Positions 1 through 9,609 are shown, numbered from the stretch's first letter. The stretch is DNA of 64,000 nucleotides from Picocystis sp. L7 (GCA_020975725.1 QXJR01000016.1:434001-498000); one strand, 5' to 3'. Notes: generated by a model not told the origin, from the sequence alone. Translations and numbers: made by a program.

Positions 1-741
1 GGTACCGACACGCCCAGAAGTGCCTTCTGGACTAGAAACCTTGTGGGTCTCCATGGGAGACTTTGAACTGTCCACAATCAAAACACCGTCACCACAACCA
101 AGCGCTACTAATGATCCAGACGGTGCCTCACCATGAAGCAAAGGACATTCATGCATTGCTTGAAGAACTTCAGACGACATGGACCTGTGATCCACGCCCT
201 TCGGAAGGCGTTCACCCTCATCAGCCACACTTATGAGTACATCTTCTCCAACAGCCACGGCCACGCCGTGATGGGCCGACCCTGATTCCACGGTATGCAT
301 TGAAGGATTGACCTGCCGAATGTCGCTCGTCTTCATGATACTTGCTTCACCGGTGCCGTCGTTGAATATTACTACGTGGCCACCATGCTCCACGAAGTGT
401 ATGGGGACTGCCCCTTCCACCTTGAATGGACGGATGCTAGGAGGTTCCTCATAGGGATGCATGTGGTCCCCATGGTCTTCGATCCAGACACCACCATCAA
501 TGGCCTGCGAAGCGTTCGAATCAGTCTGTACTGCAAAGGCATGCCTGCCATCACTCAGTGCGTACACCCTCGCTGGGCCTTCCACCTCCAAAGTGGCAAC
601 GTGACTTCCACCAGCAAGATCCAACACACGAATTTTTCCTGACTCGGAGTCGGCAACAAGTAGGCGGTGCTTCTCATATGCAAGACAATATTGCAGCCAC
701 AGCGATATGATCGCGACCACAGTCTTGATACAGGAATTCAT
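1..741 (-). CDS. Secreted AztD-like zinc-binding beta-propeller protein (3' end outside window)
   Basis: Open for 247 codons from ATG at 741 down to base 1, so the C-terminus lies outside the window. The first ~22 residues form a hydrophobic signal peptide ending near YCLAYEKH. The body carries propeller-like repeats (RLLVADSESGKIRVLDLAGG) and a His/Asp-rich stretch near residues 87-94 (EDHGDHMH). It continues with HFVEHGGHVVIFNDGTG, a HHGVAVAVGE block and CPLLHGEAPSGSLVALGCGD. This pattern resembles the periplasmic zinc metallochaperone AztD of bacteria and its eukaryotic relatives. Inference: it binds zinc in the secretory pathway or outside the cell. No neighbour suggests a transporter partner. 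The family call comes from motif recognition only; another seven-bladed propeller is possible. Confidence 0.6.
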   Translation of the reverse strand, partial: MNSCIKTVVAIISLWLQYCLAYEKHRLLVADSESGKIRVLDLAGGSHVATLEVEGPARVYALSDGRHAFAVQTDSNASQAIDGGVWIEDHGDHMHPYEEPPSIRPFKVEGAVPIHFVEHGGHVVIFNDGTGEASIMKTSDIRQVNPSMHTVESGSAHHGVAVAVGEDVLISVADEGERLPKGVDHRSMSSEVLQAMHECPLLHGEAPSGSLVALGCGDGVLIVDSSKSPMETHKVSSPEGTSGRVGT

Positions 742-1586
742 GATCGAAGGGGCTTGGTCTTCTAGTGTTTCGTTCGCTGGGAGGCAGGTGTCGCGCAAGT
801 TGCTTCCAAGCAAATATGATAGATTTGGAACGCCTTTGTGGGGGAAACGTACACCTGACAGGTGTGCCGTCAGCGGCTATGTCGTCATGGGTTGGCAACC
901 TTTCGTCCGCGTAGCTAGTCAGGTGTCGTCATGGATCCGCCTATGCTAACCGTCCCGCAAGTTCGGGGGCATTCCTTGTCTACTTAGGCGACCCCAACGC
1001 CCTGTCACGTTTGCGGGTCGCCCCAGCTGGGGAGGGGCGGGTGTGCAATGAGAAACGAGGTGTCGTCATCGCGGGGGTACTCACAATTCTTGCGATTGAT
1101 TTTGGATTATATCCGAAAAACTGCTTCCACTGTGCAAGACCGTGCGGTGCACTGCAAAGGCTTGTACCTAGGTTGAACGTTCGCACCCACGTCATTCAAA
1201 TTTGAGCTTCTGGATCTCTGCTCAAGGTCCATGAAGAATGTCCAAAAGAGGATGAGTGCATGTAAGCTGATGCTGTAGCGATAGAGAGCCACGCCGACCT
1301 CCGTGGGAAGTACCCATCAGCAATGCGGGGACTTTAGAGCTGTGCGTATGGTTCGGAGATTGTCATTGAGTGGCGTAGATTAGCGAGGAGCTGTTCCCAG
1401 CACCTCCTGGACAAGGTTTGAAAAAATCCGGCAGCACTTCTTACTAATCATCAAAGCAATCGAAGAAAGCCCGATCTGGGTCCATGGAAAATTGCCTCGA
1501 GGCCACCCGCAGGAGGTGCATCCTCGAGTGCGCATGGCGATGCAATGGTGTAGGATGGAGGGAAGGAAAGGCTTCCAAGATTGACT
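742..1586. other. Intergenic, no gene seen
   Basis: Upstream of the AztD-like gene and downstream of the chalcone-isomerase-like gene. Only short, unconvincing frames occur. The string GGTGTCGTCAT appears twice (near 921 and 1061). No tRNA or other RNA gene was recognised. Confidence 0.5.
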
Positions 1587-2315
1587 CTAGTATTTGCCGA
1601 ACAGCCCCGCCACCCCCTTACCAAAATCTTCCTTCGCATCCGGGGACACCGGATCCTTTCCGAGGTAGATGTCGAAGAGTGCCCTGCAAAGCTCAGGGGA
1701 GTCAATCTGGCCTATCACCCTTCCTTCGACTCGAGTAACAAGCATGCCTCGGTCTGCAGAGAAAGCAACTGCAAGCCCTTTCTTCAAATGCAGGTTTTCA
1801 AACCAGGTCTCGAACACCTCAAGGTCGCCCAGCTTCCCCGAGGCTGCGAGTGGTTTCTCGCAACGTTCACGAAGTGCATGGATAAGCTTTTTGGACGTCA
1901 ACTTTCCGTAATGCACGACCAAACGTACAGTTTTCTTCACATCTCGGTCCATTACATCCTCAAACACCTTCTGTTCGAGCTGTCCCTCCTCGGATCCCCC
2001 GTAGGCAGGCCTCACCTTCGCCTGCACGTCTCTGGGATCGACGTATAATCCTACTGCATAAACCTTGATGTCTTTGAGTCCAAACAGGCGCTTGCTTCGC
2101 ACGCCTACACCTGCGAGTTTCTCGCAGGTGTCCTGGGCTCTCGTGCACCACTCGACCGGATAGGCAGCTTGCGTGCGCGGCTCTTCCCGCAGGCGCATTC
2201 CGGCCACGCTTTCCGGGCATATTTCCACCTTTCCAAGTTGCACGTCTGCCGGTTGATTCACCTCCACGCGCGCGAAGCAAGCCGCGCCGAGGCCGCGACG
2301 CGTGCGAAAGGCCAT
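1587..2315 (-). CDS. Chalcone-isomerase-fold protein (fatty-acid-binding FAP/CHI-like), probably plastid
   Basis: Single exon, 242 residues from ATG at 2315. The fold signature is clear: AGVGVRSKRLFGLKDIKVYA followed by VGLYVDP, the VRLVVHYGKLTSKKLIHALR helix, and a C-terminal block (GLAVAFSADRGMLVTRVEG, SPELCRALFDIYLGKDPVSP) ending in a GVAGLFGKY tail. These are the hallmarks of the CHI superfamily, whose plastid members (FAP1-3) bind fatty acids and whose specialised members cyclise chalcones. The basic N-terminus (MAFRTRRGLGAACFARV) could be a transit peptide. Flavonoid activity is not implied; in an alga the non-catalytic fatty-acid-binding role is more likely. Confidence 0.8.
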   Translation of the reverse strand: MAFRTRRGLGAACFARVEVNQPADVQLGKVEICPESVAGMRLREEPRTQAAYPVEWCTRAQDTCEKLAGVGVRSKRLFGLKDIKVYAVGLYVDPRDVQAKVRPAYGGSEEGQLEQKVFEDVMDRDVKKTVRLVVHYGKLTSKKLIHALRERCEKPLAASGKLGDLEVFETWFENLHLKKGLAVAFSADRGMLVTRVEGRVIGQIDSPELCRALFDIYLGKDPVSPDAKEDFGKGVAGLFGKY

Positions 2316-3051
2316 CGCCTCGTGGGTTGGCGATCCGACTGTCCTGGGTTCGTTTTCGATTCGATTGGAGATACATCCGGGTCACTGACCCGATCGAATC
2401 CAAAGACAGACCCGGAACGTTGGCGTCAGACCCAGGAAATGGGGATTTTGCATGGTGCGAACCAGCAGGTTGAGAAGCGATCATGGAATGGGTGCACCAT
2501 GACAGGTCCATGATGGTGGTGGTTTCGGAGCGGAAGATGGGAAGGGTCCTGTGTCTTGCTCTGATGCTCCCGTTGTTCCCACGGGTGAGACGTGCCCCCG
2601 CTGCAGGTGCGGGCTGAAGCTCAAGCCCTCCAAGGTGCGGCGCAAACGCGACATGTTCAGCTGCTCCTCGCCGTTCCGATCGGAAGAGGACCTCTCTTTT
2701 GAATTCCAGTTTGCTCTTTCACGCCAACAGTCAACTTCCAAGTCGTCATGGTGCCCAGTAGCATCGAAGCCCGTTCCAAGCACCTCCACCACCACGACCC
2801 CTTGTTGTCTCTGGTGGACCCTCCATTTCCACCGGGTTCTCGATGGTTTCGGGGTCCATCCAACGGCCTCGACCGGACCAACATCCGGGTCCGAACCCGA
2901 AACGGTTTCCCTTTCGAAAGGGAAATCCGTTCCTTTTCCAACCCGGGTCGTCCGGATGACGTCCTGAAGGGGTTGGTGGCACTCGTCCATCACTCTTCGC
3001 GAGGAACACGCCAACGCGCACCTGCTGCCTGCAGGATCGGAGCGAACCGCC
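2316..3051. other. Divergent intergenic region with a perfect 20-bp palindrome
   Basis: Space between the CHI-like gene (-) and a small membrane-protein gene (+). It holds the palindrome listed separately at 2906-2925. A GC3-rich + frame around 2575-2735 carries a Cys-rich stretch (TCPRCRCGLKLKPSKVRRKR). It could be an exon of an unresolved gene, but I found no start or splice pattern to support it. Confidence 0.4.
2906..2925. repeat. Perfect 20-bp palindrome
   Basis: TTTCCCTTTCGAAAGGGAAA equals its own reverse complement. It sits ~130 bp upstream of the ATG at 3052. Blocks of CCCTTTCG recur in neighbouring upstream DNA (3655-3695, ~3710), so a dimeric regulator site is possible. This is inference from symmetry only. 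Confidence 0.5.
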
Positions 3052-3496
3052 ATGAGCGTCCTCCTGGAGATCTCCCCCGTGACGCTGCTGCTGGTGCCGC
3101 CCGCACTCGTGCTGCTCGCGGCCATCTCCCTGGCGCAGTTCGGGATGGTCTTCCGCGCCTTCTCCTCCTTCGCCAAAGCTCGCCACGGCATGCTCGGAGC
3201 TGTGCAACCAGGTGTGCCTCGAACACGAGAGGCGATGCATGCGAGGCGATGTGGACGTGTTTGCGAACGCTGTCGCACGACGCGTGTAAGAAGGAATGCG
3301 TCTGACCGACACCCACGTCATGCGACGAACAGTGCTCCGGAACGTGGCCTTGCACTTGGAATCGACGCTCGGAAGCGCGGACAAGTTTGCACCTGGCCTC
3401 ACGCACGTGCTGTTGATGGCACTCCTGTTGGCAGTGGTGCTTTCCATGGAAAGCATGAAACACGCCGTGGTGAAAGCCATCTCCAAGCGGGACTGA
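3052..3496 (+). CDS. Small two-TM membrane protein, probably two exons, unknown function
   Basis: ATG at 3052 opens a frame with a strong hydrophobic helix (TLLLVPPALVLLAAISLAQF). The frame with a second hydrophobic helix (HVLLMALLLAVVLSM) ends at 3496. Both join in frame if bases 3212-3332 are an intron: donor CCAG|GTGTGC, acceptor GAACAG|TG, phase 1, 121 nt, a size typical of this window. The protein would be about 107 residues with a basic C-terminus (KHAVVKAISKRD). No family was recognised. The model rests on frame fit and hydrophobicity. The alternative is two unrelated short frames. Confidence 0.4.
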
Positions 3497-3654
3497 ACGG
3501 CACACTTGTCGCGTCTTCGGTCCTCTCGCGCGGATCCCTTCGATCCGACGCCGTTCCAGTGCATGCAGGTGCGCCATGTAGACGTGGTTTTTTTGCTACC
3601 TAAGACCGCTCCTGTCGCCATGGAACGTCGTCTCGTCGTCCTGCTGGTGCGACT

Positions 3655-3695
3655 CCCTTTCGCCTCCCTTTCGCCTCCCTTTCGCCTCCCTTTCG
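3655..3695 (+). repeat. Tandem 11-mer CCCTTTCGCCT, three copies plus part of a fourth
   Basis: Exact copies at 3655, 3666 and 3677 followed by CCCTTTCG, 130-170 bp upstream of the UFD1 ATG. It is pyrimidine-rich on the + strand and may be a promoter element or simple slippage. Confidence 0.6.
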
Positions 3696-3826
3696 TTCGA
3701 GAAGCTTCCCTTTCGGACCCTCGGTTCAGACCGGCAGATCTTCGGGTCTGCACCCGGAAGAAAAGGGGACGTGGATCCGGAGGAGACGTGCTCACACACT
3801 CGCTGTGTCTCGTCCGATCGCGCACG

Positions 3827-4879
3827 ATGTTCGGCCTCTTCGGCGCGGACGTGGGAGGGTCTTTCGCGAGCAACTACCGGTGCTATCCGGTCTCCTTCAT
3901 CGACAAACCGCAGCTGGAGCATGGGGACAAGGTGATTCTGCCCCCTTCGGCGCTGGATCGGCTGGCTTCGTTGCGGATCGAGTATCCGATGCTCTTTCGT
4001 GTGACGAACAACCAGAGCGGCAAACACACGCATTGCGGAGTGCTGGAGTTCGTGGCCGATGAAGGGATGGTGTACATGCCCTACTGGATGATGCAGAATC
4101 TGCTCCTGGAGGAAGGGGATGTGGTCAACTTCAAGAGCACCTCCTTGCCCAAGGGAACCTTTGTCAAACTTCGGCCACACACCAAGGATTTCCTGGACAT
4201 CAGCAATCCGAAAGCCGTGCTCGAGAGGACGTTGCGAGGCTTCACCTGCCTCACGTCCGGAGACAGCATACTTGTACATTACAACAATAAGAATTTCTTC
4301 ATTGATGTCGTGGAATCCAAGCCGAAGGAAGCCGTGTCCATCGTGGAAACCGATTGCGAGGTGGATTTCGCACCTCCATTGGATTGGATAGAGCCCGAAC
4401 CAAGCAAATCCAAAGCCAAAGATGCAGAAAAAGGGAAAAAAGGAGAGGAAGATGCCGAGGAGAAAGACGAAGAGGAGGAACCTGGATTCGTTCCTTTCAA
4501 AGGGTCAGGGTGCAGGCTGGACGGTAAGCCTGCTCCCAGGTCACCTTCCACGTCCGTACCAGTGGATGTGCCCAAGTCTTCTAGCAATCCTAGCCTTGGA
4601 GGCGTTGGTTGGCACGCTGCTGTTGCGGCCAAGGAGCGCGCTGCTGCGGCTGCACGGGAAGACGTGCCCAATAAAGGGAAGAAGAGCACATTGGGAGCCA
4701 GTCCGGGTTCGTTCGGTCGACGTGCAGCGGGGAGATTGGTCTTTGGGCAGGATTCCAAGGAGCGTGTGCCCGCTGATCAAAGGAACGGTTCGGAGGGCGC
4801 GAATGGCGCCAGTCCATCCCAAGGATCGGACCCTCCTACTTTCGTTCCATTCAGTGGGAAGCCCAACAAGCTGGTGTAA
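3827..4879 (+). CDS. UFD1: UFD1 ubiquitin-fusion degradation protein, Cdc48/p97 cofactor
   Basis: Single exon, 350 residues. The start at 3827 is chosen because UFD1 proteins begin MFG..., just before the conserved N-domain (YRCYPVSFIDKPQLEHGDKV). The double-psi barrel pair follows (ALDRLASLRIEYPMLFRVTN, GMVYMPYWMMQNLLLEEGDV, LPKGTFVKLRPHTKDFLDIS). Family role: with Npl4 it recruits Cdc48/p97 to ubiquitinated substrates in ERAD and chromatin extraction. After an acidic Lys/Glu spacer (~residues 190-220), residues ~224-231 form a canonical SHP box (FKGSGCRL, pattern FxGxGxxL) that docks on Cdc48. The extreme C-terminus repeats a degenerate form (FVPFSGKPNKLV). Confidence 0.95.
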   Translation: MFGLFGADVGGSFASNYRCYPVSFIDKPQLEHGDKVILPPSALDRLASLRIEYPMLFRVTNNQSGKHTHCGVLEFVADEGMVYMPYWMMQNLLLEEGDVVNFKSTSLPKGTFVKLRPHTKDFLDISNPKAVLERTLRGFTCLTSGDSILVHYNNKNFFIDVVESKPKEAVSIVETDCEVDFAPPLDWIEPEPSKSKAKDAEKGKKGEEDAEEKDEEEEPGFVPFKGSGCRLDGKPAPRSPSTSVPVDVPKSSSNPSLGGVGWHAAVAAKERAAAAAREDVPNKGKKSTLGASPGSFGRRAAGRLVFGQDSKERVPADQRNGSEGANGASPSQGSDPPTFVPFSGKPNKLV

Positions 4880-5009
4880 GCATCTTCCCTTTCCATTCAT
4901 TCGCACACCCCGTGCATTGCACCTCGTACCGTAGCACCCAGCCAGGTGGTCCATGGGTCATGTCCTGTGTCCCCACTCTTGCTGTTGATTCGTCCCATTC
5001 CGAAGGGAC

Positions 5010-7514
5010 ATGGCGTCGAAACGTCGCCACGAGGACGTCGCTTCCGCCACCAAGGCGCTGGCGCAATCTCTGGCGGCTTCGGACGCGGTTTCGGCGCTCT
5101 CGTGGATGCAGGAGCTCGCACTGGACGCGGACGAGTCCTGGCGCGCGTCGGAGGTGCTCCTGGCGAGCGCGAGGCGGAGCTGGTCCGCGTCCACCGCCAC
5201 CATCGCCGCGTCGGCGACACGCGTCCTGGCCGCTCTGCGCGTCCGAGACGCGCTCTGCGCCTTCGCCAAGGACCATGGAGACGACGAAGACGCTCCTGTG
5301 CGGCTTCAAGTGGCGGCCTCGATCCTTTGCGATCGATTCGTGGCGCATGACGGCGTCCAGCAGCTGGTCGACGACTTCACGAACGACGATGCGCGGTGCT
5401 TGGACGCGGCTGCGCGCATCGCATCGATCCCAGAGAGATTCCACGTTTGCAAGGAGCTTCGTGAAGACGTCTTCGTGGCGCATGCGACGGCCAAAGCCGC
5501 TGTGGCGGTCCGACACGCGCGCGAAGAAGGCGCACGTCGACGCGCCAGGCTCCTCTGCGGCGCCGTCGCGGCACGTTTCGCGCGTCGCGGACACGCCAGA
5601 CACGTCGCGAAGGTCGCAGTGGATGCGTGCAAAGACGCAGGAGACGGAAGTGATGGACGCGAAGGGACGGAGTCGGTACTGGAGCTCGTGGACGACGCAC
5701 AAGCGTTGGAAATGCTCTCGTGGGAAGTGCTCCGAATCGCCACCGAAGCAGGTGGACAAGCAGAACGGAACGCAGAGACGATGGGAAAGGTGCTGGGTAA
5801 GAAGTTCGAACGAGACTGCCACCTGCGAAGCTACCTCTCGGACGCACTGCTCACGTCCAAAGTCCTGCCATTGGCCACCCTGCGCGTGCTCCTGCAGTTC
5901 TTGTATTCCTTGACCAATGCAGAAGCCAACGGATCCTGTCGAGGACAATTCAAAGAGATTGCGAGTAGGATGACCAAGGCATGGAGCAACTATGAAAGGT
6001 TGGCGTCCAGCTCCAAGGAACGCCAAATCTGCCTCACTTCGGCGGTGTGCATTGCTCTCGAGAAACTCCATGGGAAAGAAGTAAAGGAGCAGGATGGACT
6101 CATAGCGAACCTGCTCCAAGGCGTCAGCGTGCGCTTGGAATCTCCCTACCAGTGGGTGAGAGAGCACGGGATGGTTGTGGCGAACCTGTTTGCCTCTGTG
6201 GTGGATCCGGCGAAGCCACTGGTCTTCGACGAACTCGCAGCTCACCAAGAGAAGGGACTGGCGTTGCTGATCAAGCTCCAGGACGATGCAACCTCGAATC
6301 CAAGCTCAACAGCACAAGACTGGGTTGGAGAAGATCAAGGAGGGAACGTGAAGGAGGCACGGGGTGTGTCAAATCCACTTGGCACTCCGTTTGCAAGGGA
6401 TGAATGGCTGAGCAGCGATAGCGACGACGATAGCGACTTCGAGGACAACCTAGTACCCAGCACGGCGACAGGAGCAAGGGAGTCTTCTACTGGGCCTCAA
6501 CACCTCAAGGCACTCGTGACCATGCTGCGCAAAGGCGACGATCCTCTGAAGGTGGGGGAGGCACTCGAAAAGGCAGAGGCTCTCATTCGATCCCAACCCG
6601 ATGAACTGGCTGGAATGGCACGGGAGCTAGCTGCCGCTATTCTGCATGCCAAAGGACCGGACTGGGATGACGAGAACGGTCAAGGGTCCAGAAGCACCCA
6701 CAAGTACCGTTGCCAAGCCTTGGTCGCCATGCTTGTGCACGCGCCGCGTGAGACTGCTCTAAAATTGGGAGAAGAGCTATATTCCCCGCACTTGAATGTG
6801 AGCCAGCGGATCTTGTTGCTGGATATCATGGGAGATGCAGCAAAGGAACTCTCATATGTCCAAGCGGGCTCTGAGACATCAACGGCTAGGCAGTCAGCAG
6901 CGAGTTTCATTTCCAAGTACCCACGCAAGACACGAGTGTTTGGCGAGAGAAGTCTGGAGCAGAAGCGACGCGGCCATTTGGTCCGGAAGAACCGTTTCGT
7001 TGATGTGGTACCAGAATTCATGCTTCCGTTGATGAGAGATTTTGATGCCAGGAAGCATGGGGTTGATTTCTTAGGCATTGATTTCCTAGTTTTGGGAAGA
7101 CTGATAACCACCCTAGGCCTGTTCGTGGAGTGTTCTTCGGTCTCGCAAGCTACTGGTCCACTCAGTCGGCTTCTTTTGGACCTCATGAGGGCCGTCGGTT
7201 CCCACAAACAGCCCTTCGTGCGCAGGTCTGTCCTAGCGGCTGGGTGCAGCATTCTCGTTTCGCTGCCAACTGCAGCAATCCTGCCAAAATCGGGTGGCAG
7301 TAGTGCTGATGATGAGCTCTTTGGGAGACTGCATTGGTTGCAGAAATACGTGACATCCGCGTTTCAGGAGGATGAAGATGAGGAATGCAGGATGGCAGGG
7401 GCTGCTTGCATTCAGCTGTTCAACCAGCTGGGCGAGAAAGCAAAAAAAGAACTTTCTGACAGTCAACCCATGCCCGAGCTCACAGATTTGGCCTCCAGAA
7501 TTCGTTTATTATAA
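5010..7514 (+). CDS. TELO2: TELO2/Tel2, PIKK-stabilising TTT complex subunit
   Basis: Single exon, 834 residues, alpha-helical repeat protein. The diagnostic part is the C-terminal half. An acidic Ser/Asp linker (WLSSDSDDDSDFEDNL, ~residues 465-485) matches the CK2-type Tel2 phospho-linker. It is followed by the conserved helices ALEKAEALIRSQPDELAGMA, YRCQALVAMLVHAPRETA and LYSPHLNVSQRILLLDIMGD, then KNRFVDVVPEFMLPLMRDFD and DFLVLGRLITTLGLFVECSS. Family role: with Tti1 and Tti2 it works with Hsp90/R2TP to fold mTOR, ATM, ATR and DNA-PK class kinases. The N-terminal third is Ala-rich and poorly conserved, as usual in Tel2. The start is the first ATG after the upstream stop. Confidence 0.88.
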   Translation: MASKRRHEDVASATKALAQSLAASDAVSALSWMQELALDADESWRASEVLLASARRSWSASTATIAASATRVLAALRVRDALCAFAKDHGDDEDAPVRLQVAASILCDRFVAHDGVQQLVDDFTNDDARCLDAAARIASIPERFHVCKELREDVFVAHATAKAAVAVRHAREEGARRRARLLCGAVAARFARRGHARHVAKVAVDACKDAGDGSDGREGTESVLELVDDAQALEMLSWEVLRIATEAGGQAERNAETMGKVLGKKFERDCHLRSYLSDALLTSKVLPLATLRVLLQFLYSLTNAEANGSCRGQFKEIASRMTKAWSNYERLASSSKERQICLTSAVCIALEKLHGKEVKEQDGLIANLLQGVSVRLESPYQWVREHGMVVANLFASVVDPAKPLVFDELAAHQEKGLALLIKLQDDATSNPSSTAQDWVGEDQGGNVKEARGVSNPLGTPFARDEWLSSDSDDDSDFEDNLVPSTATGARESSTGPQHLKALVTMLRKGDDPLKVGEALEKAEALIRSQPDELAGMARELAAAILHAKGPDWDDENGQGSRSTHKYRCQALVAMLVHAPRETALKLGEELYSPHLNVSQRILLLDIMGDAAKELSYVQAGSETSTARQSAASFISKYPRKTRVFGERSLEQKRRGHLVRKNRFVDVVPEFMLPLMRDFDARKHGVDFLGIDFLVLGRLITTLGLFVECSSVSQATGPLSRLLLDLMRAVGSHKQPFVRRSVLAAGCSILVSLPTAAILPKSGGSSADDELFGRLHWLQKYVTSAFQEDEDEECRMAGAACIQLFNQLGEKAKKELSDSQPMPELTDLASRIRLL

Positions 7515-7631
7515 TGATTATGTCATTGGTGATGGCAGTTTTGTCACCAATGTACCCTAGGAGCACGGATCAAAATTCAGAGCCGAATGGCACCTGTCGA
7601 CGAAATCTCGTTCCGCAGTGAAGTTCCATCT

Positions 7632-8324
7632 TCACTGCTGTGTGTGTACATCAAATAAAGAAGGGATCTCACGTCTGAGCTCTTCATACGTACATTCTGT
7701 AACGATTGCATCGGCATATTTTGCCGCTTCATTTTGAATGGATTCGGACGCAGTTGCCTGTGGTCCGGTCACAAAGATGGTGGTCATGCCCATTGCCTTG
7801 GCTTGCTTCAGGTTCTTGAGCGAGTCCTCAAACATCGCGCACTTTCTGGGACGGGCATCGATCGCTTGAAGCAGGTTTTCGAAGACCACCTGTTCTGGTT
7901 TGCAATGGTCTCCCATGAAGGAGGCACCGAACACGTCTTCTTCTCGAAAGTATTTGTCGAGTTGCAGCGCGCATATGGCCTTCCAGGCCTGTTTTTCGTT
8001 GCAGTTGGTGAAGACGACACGCCTTCTGCATGGCATAGCTTCCACGACACGCTGCACCCTTGGATCTGGATTCAGGTACTCCTCCGATCCACCTCGTATG
8101 AATTCCCAGTATTCTTCGTCTTCGATCAAGTATCCTCCTGCGCGCAGCCCTTTGAGGGACTGGTTGTGGGCTTGGAAGAGCTTCTTCCAGATCGCCTCTT
8201 CGCGTCCTTCTTCCACGCCCAGCTTCGTGCGCATGTATTCGAATATTCTGGATCGAAAGTGGTCCTCGTACCCGTTCGCATGCGAGTAGAGCGTCCCGTC
8301 CAGGTCGAAGATGAGCGCGTCCAT
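7632..8324 (-). CDS. HAD-family hydrolase, pyrimidine 5'-nucleotidase-like (SDT1/PHM8 type)
   Basis: Single exon, 230 residues. The start at 8324 places HAD motif I at the very N-terminus (MDALIFDLDGTLY, nucleophile Asp), as in this subfamily. Motif II is VVFTNCNEKQ (Thr), the motif III Lys lies in GDHCKPEQVVFENL, and motif IV is KCAMFEDSLKNLKQAKAMGM. The helical cap (GYEDHFRSRIFEYMRTKLGV) matches yeast Sdt1/Phm8 and plant pyrimidine-phosphatase-like proteins, which dephosphorylate UMP/CMP or similar small phosphates. The frame stays open further upstream but has no HAD sequence there. Substrate is inferred, not shown. Confidence 0.85.
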   Translation of the reverse strand: MDALIFDLDGTLYSHANGYEDHFRSRIFEYMRTKLGVEEGREEAIWKKLFQAHNQSLKGLRAGGYLIEDEEYWEFIRGGSEEYLNPDPRVQRVVEAMPCRRRVVFTNCNEKQAWKAICALQLDKYFREEDVFGASFMGDHCKPEQVVFENLLQAIDARPRKCAMFEDSLKNLKQAKAMGMTTIFVTGPQATASESIQNEAAKYADAIVTECTYEELRREIPSLFDVHTQQ

Positions 8325-8630
8325 GTCCGACACTCGCACGTCTGCACTCGTGGTGGACCTTCGCCGCGGATGTGGACCCCACAACCGTTCTCGTTTCCCA
8401 AACGGATACGAGGAACGGGTGTGGATCGCCCACACCACCCGAGGGCGGACCTTCCATTCCTTCTGGGAAAGGAGGCTCGGAAAGGGGTCGGTTCCCCGAT
8501 GAACCGGGAGACCTTCGGGTTCGAAGCAAGGATAGAAGGAGAAACGTCCTCCTCGAAAAGGAGAACACGTGTGGTGGGACGAACAGACGTGGACATCGCG
8601 CCGCCATCGAGACGGTTTGACAGGAACGAG

Positions 8631-9266
8631 ATGCTTCGCACGATGGCGATGGCGGGACGTGGAGAGGCCGTGGCGATTCCCAACCGGTTCACCACCCTGA
8701 AACCGGAAGGTGGACGCATCCTGGTGAAGCCGCAAGAAGCGGCGTCCACCACGCGTGGTGGACTGCTGCTGCCGAGCGAAGCCGCGCCGCGTCCGACCTG
8801 TGGAAGCGTCGTGTCCGTCGGAGGAGAAGCACGCGCCGTCAAGGACGGACAGGCGGTGCTCTACAGCAAGTTTGGACTGGGATGCCTCGACGTAGAAGTG
8901 CAAGGCGAAGCCTACCTGCTCATGCGTGAACAAGACGTGATGGGAACCTTGCCGACCGTCGAAGACGCGGAAGACGCGTCCAAGATCGAACCCACCTTCG
9001 ATCGCGTGCTCGTCAAGGTGGATCCCGTCTCGGAGACCTCCGCAGGCGGACTCGTGCTGCCGGAATCTGCCAAGGAAAAGCCCAGCATGGGCACGGTTGT
9101 GCGTGCAGGACCAGGGAAAGAGGACGAAGAAGGGGAATTCAAACCCACCAACGTGAAAGAAGGAGATCGCGTCATGTATTTCAAGTACGCTGGAGAGATG
9201 CTCGCGGGCGCTGATGGGGAAGATTACGTGGTGGTGAAAGAACGGGACGTTCTGTGCAAGTTTTGA
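8631..9266 (+). CDS. CPN20: Plastid co-chaperonin Cpn20 (tandem GroES)
   Basis: 211 residues from ATG 8631 with two GroES/Cpn10 domains in tandem. The first covers ~10-105 (FTTLKPEGGRILVKP, mobile loop TTRGGLLLPSEA); the second covers ~115-211 (PTFDRVLVKVDP, mobile loop TSAGGLVLPESA, KEGDRVMYFKYAG). Double GroES proteins are found only in plastid-bearing eukaryotes, where they cap the Cpn60 folding chamber. The N-terminus from 8631 is short for a transit peptide. An in-frame ATG at 8499 would add 44 Ser/Thr/Arg-rich residues and may be the true start. The ~300-bp gap to the divergent HAD gene shows no other gene. Confidence 0.93.
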   Translation: MLRTMAMAGRGEAVAIPNRFTTLKPEGGRILVKPQEAASTTRGGLLLPSEAAPRPTCGSVVSVGGEARAVKDGQAVLYSKFGLGCLDVEVQGEAYLLMREQDVMGTLPTVEDAEDASKIEPTFDRVLVKVDPVSETSAGGLVLPESAKEKPSMGTVVRAGPGKEDEEGEFKPTNVKEGDRVMYFKYAGEMLAGADGEDYVVVKERDVLCKF

Positions 9267-9609
9267 TGGACGTGGCGCCCAAGACGAGGAACACCCACGA
9301 AACGGTCTGGAGCAGGTGCTCCTTATGTACTCTGCCAGATGACACAACCACGTGTGGGAATCATCCCCTCACCCAGTAGAGTGCACCACAGATCGACCCC
9401 ATGACTTGCGCGATCGCCGTATATGTCTTATTGCCCATCTACTTTCGCCTCCTGCATTGAAACCTGCCTGGTCGATGCATGCATCTGCGGATTCGTCCAG
9501 ACAGCCGTGCTTTGATCTTCTGTATGAATACTTTGCAATTCGACGCTAGACCTTCCATGCGATGATTCTGGACCGAACAATGCACCTGCAGGGGTTCGTT
9601 CCTCCGCGT
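9267..9609. other. Convergent 3' intergenic spacer
   Basis: Lies between the 3' ends of CPN20 (+) and RBM42 (-). No gene, RNA or repeat was recognised. Confidence 0.5.

Noticed and set aside
2551-2967. Possible zinc-finger protein (TCPRCRCGLKLK)
   Set aside because: The open frame begins with GTG, has no conserved second Cys pair, and no splice model gives a sensible protein.
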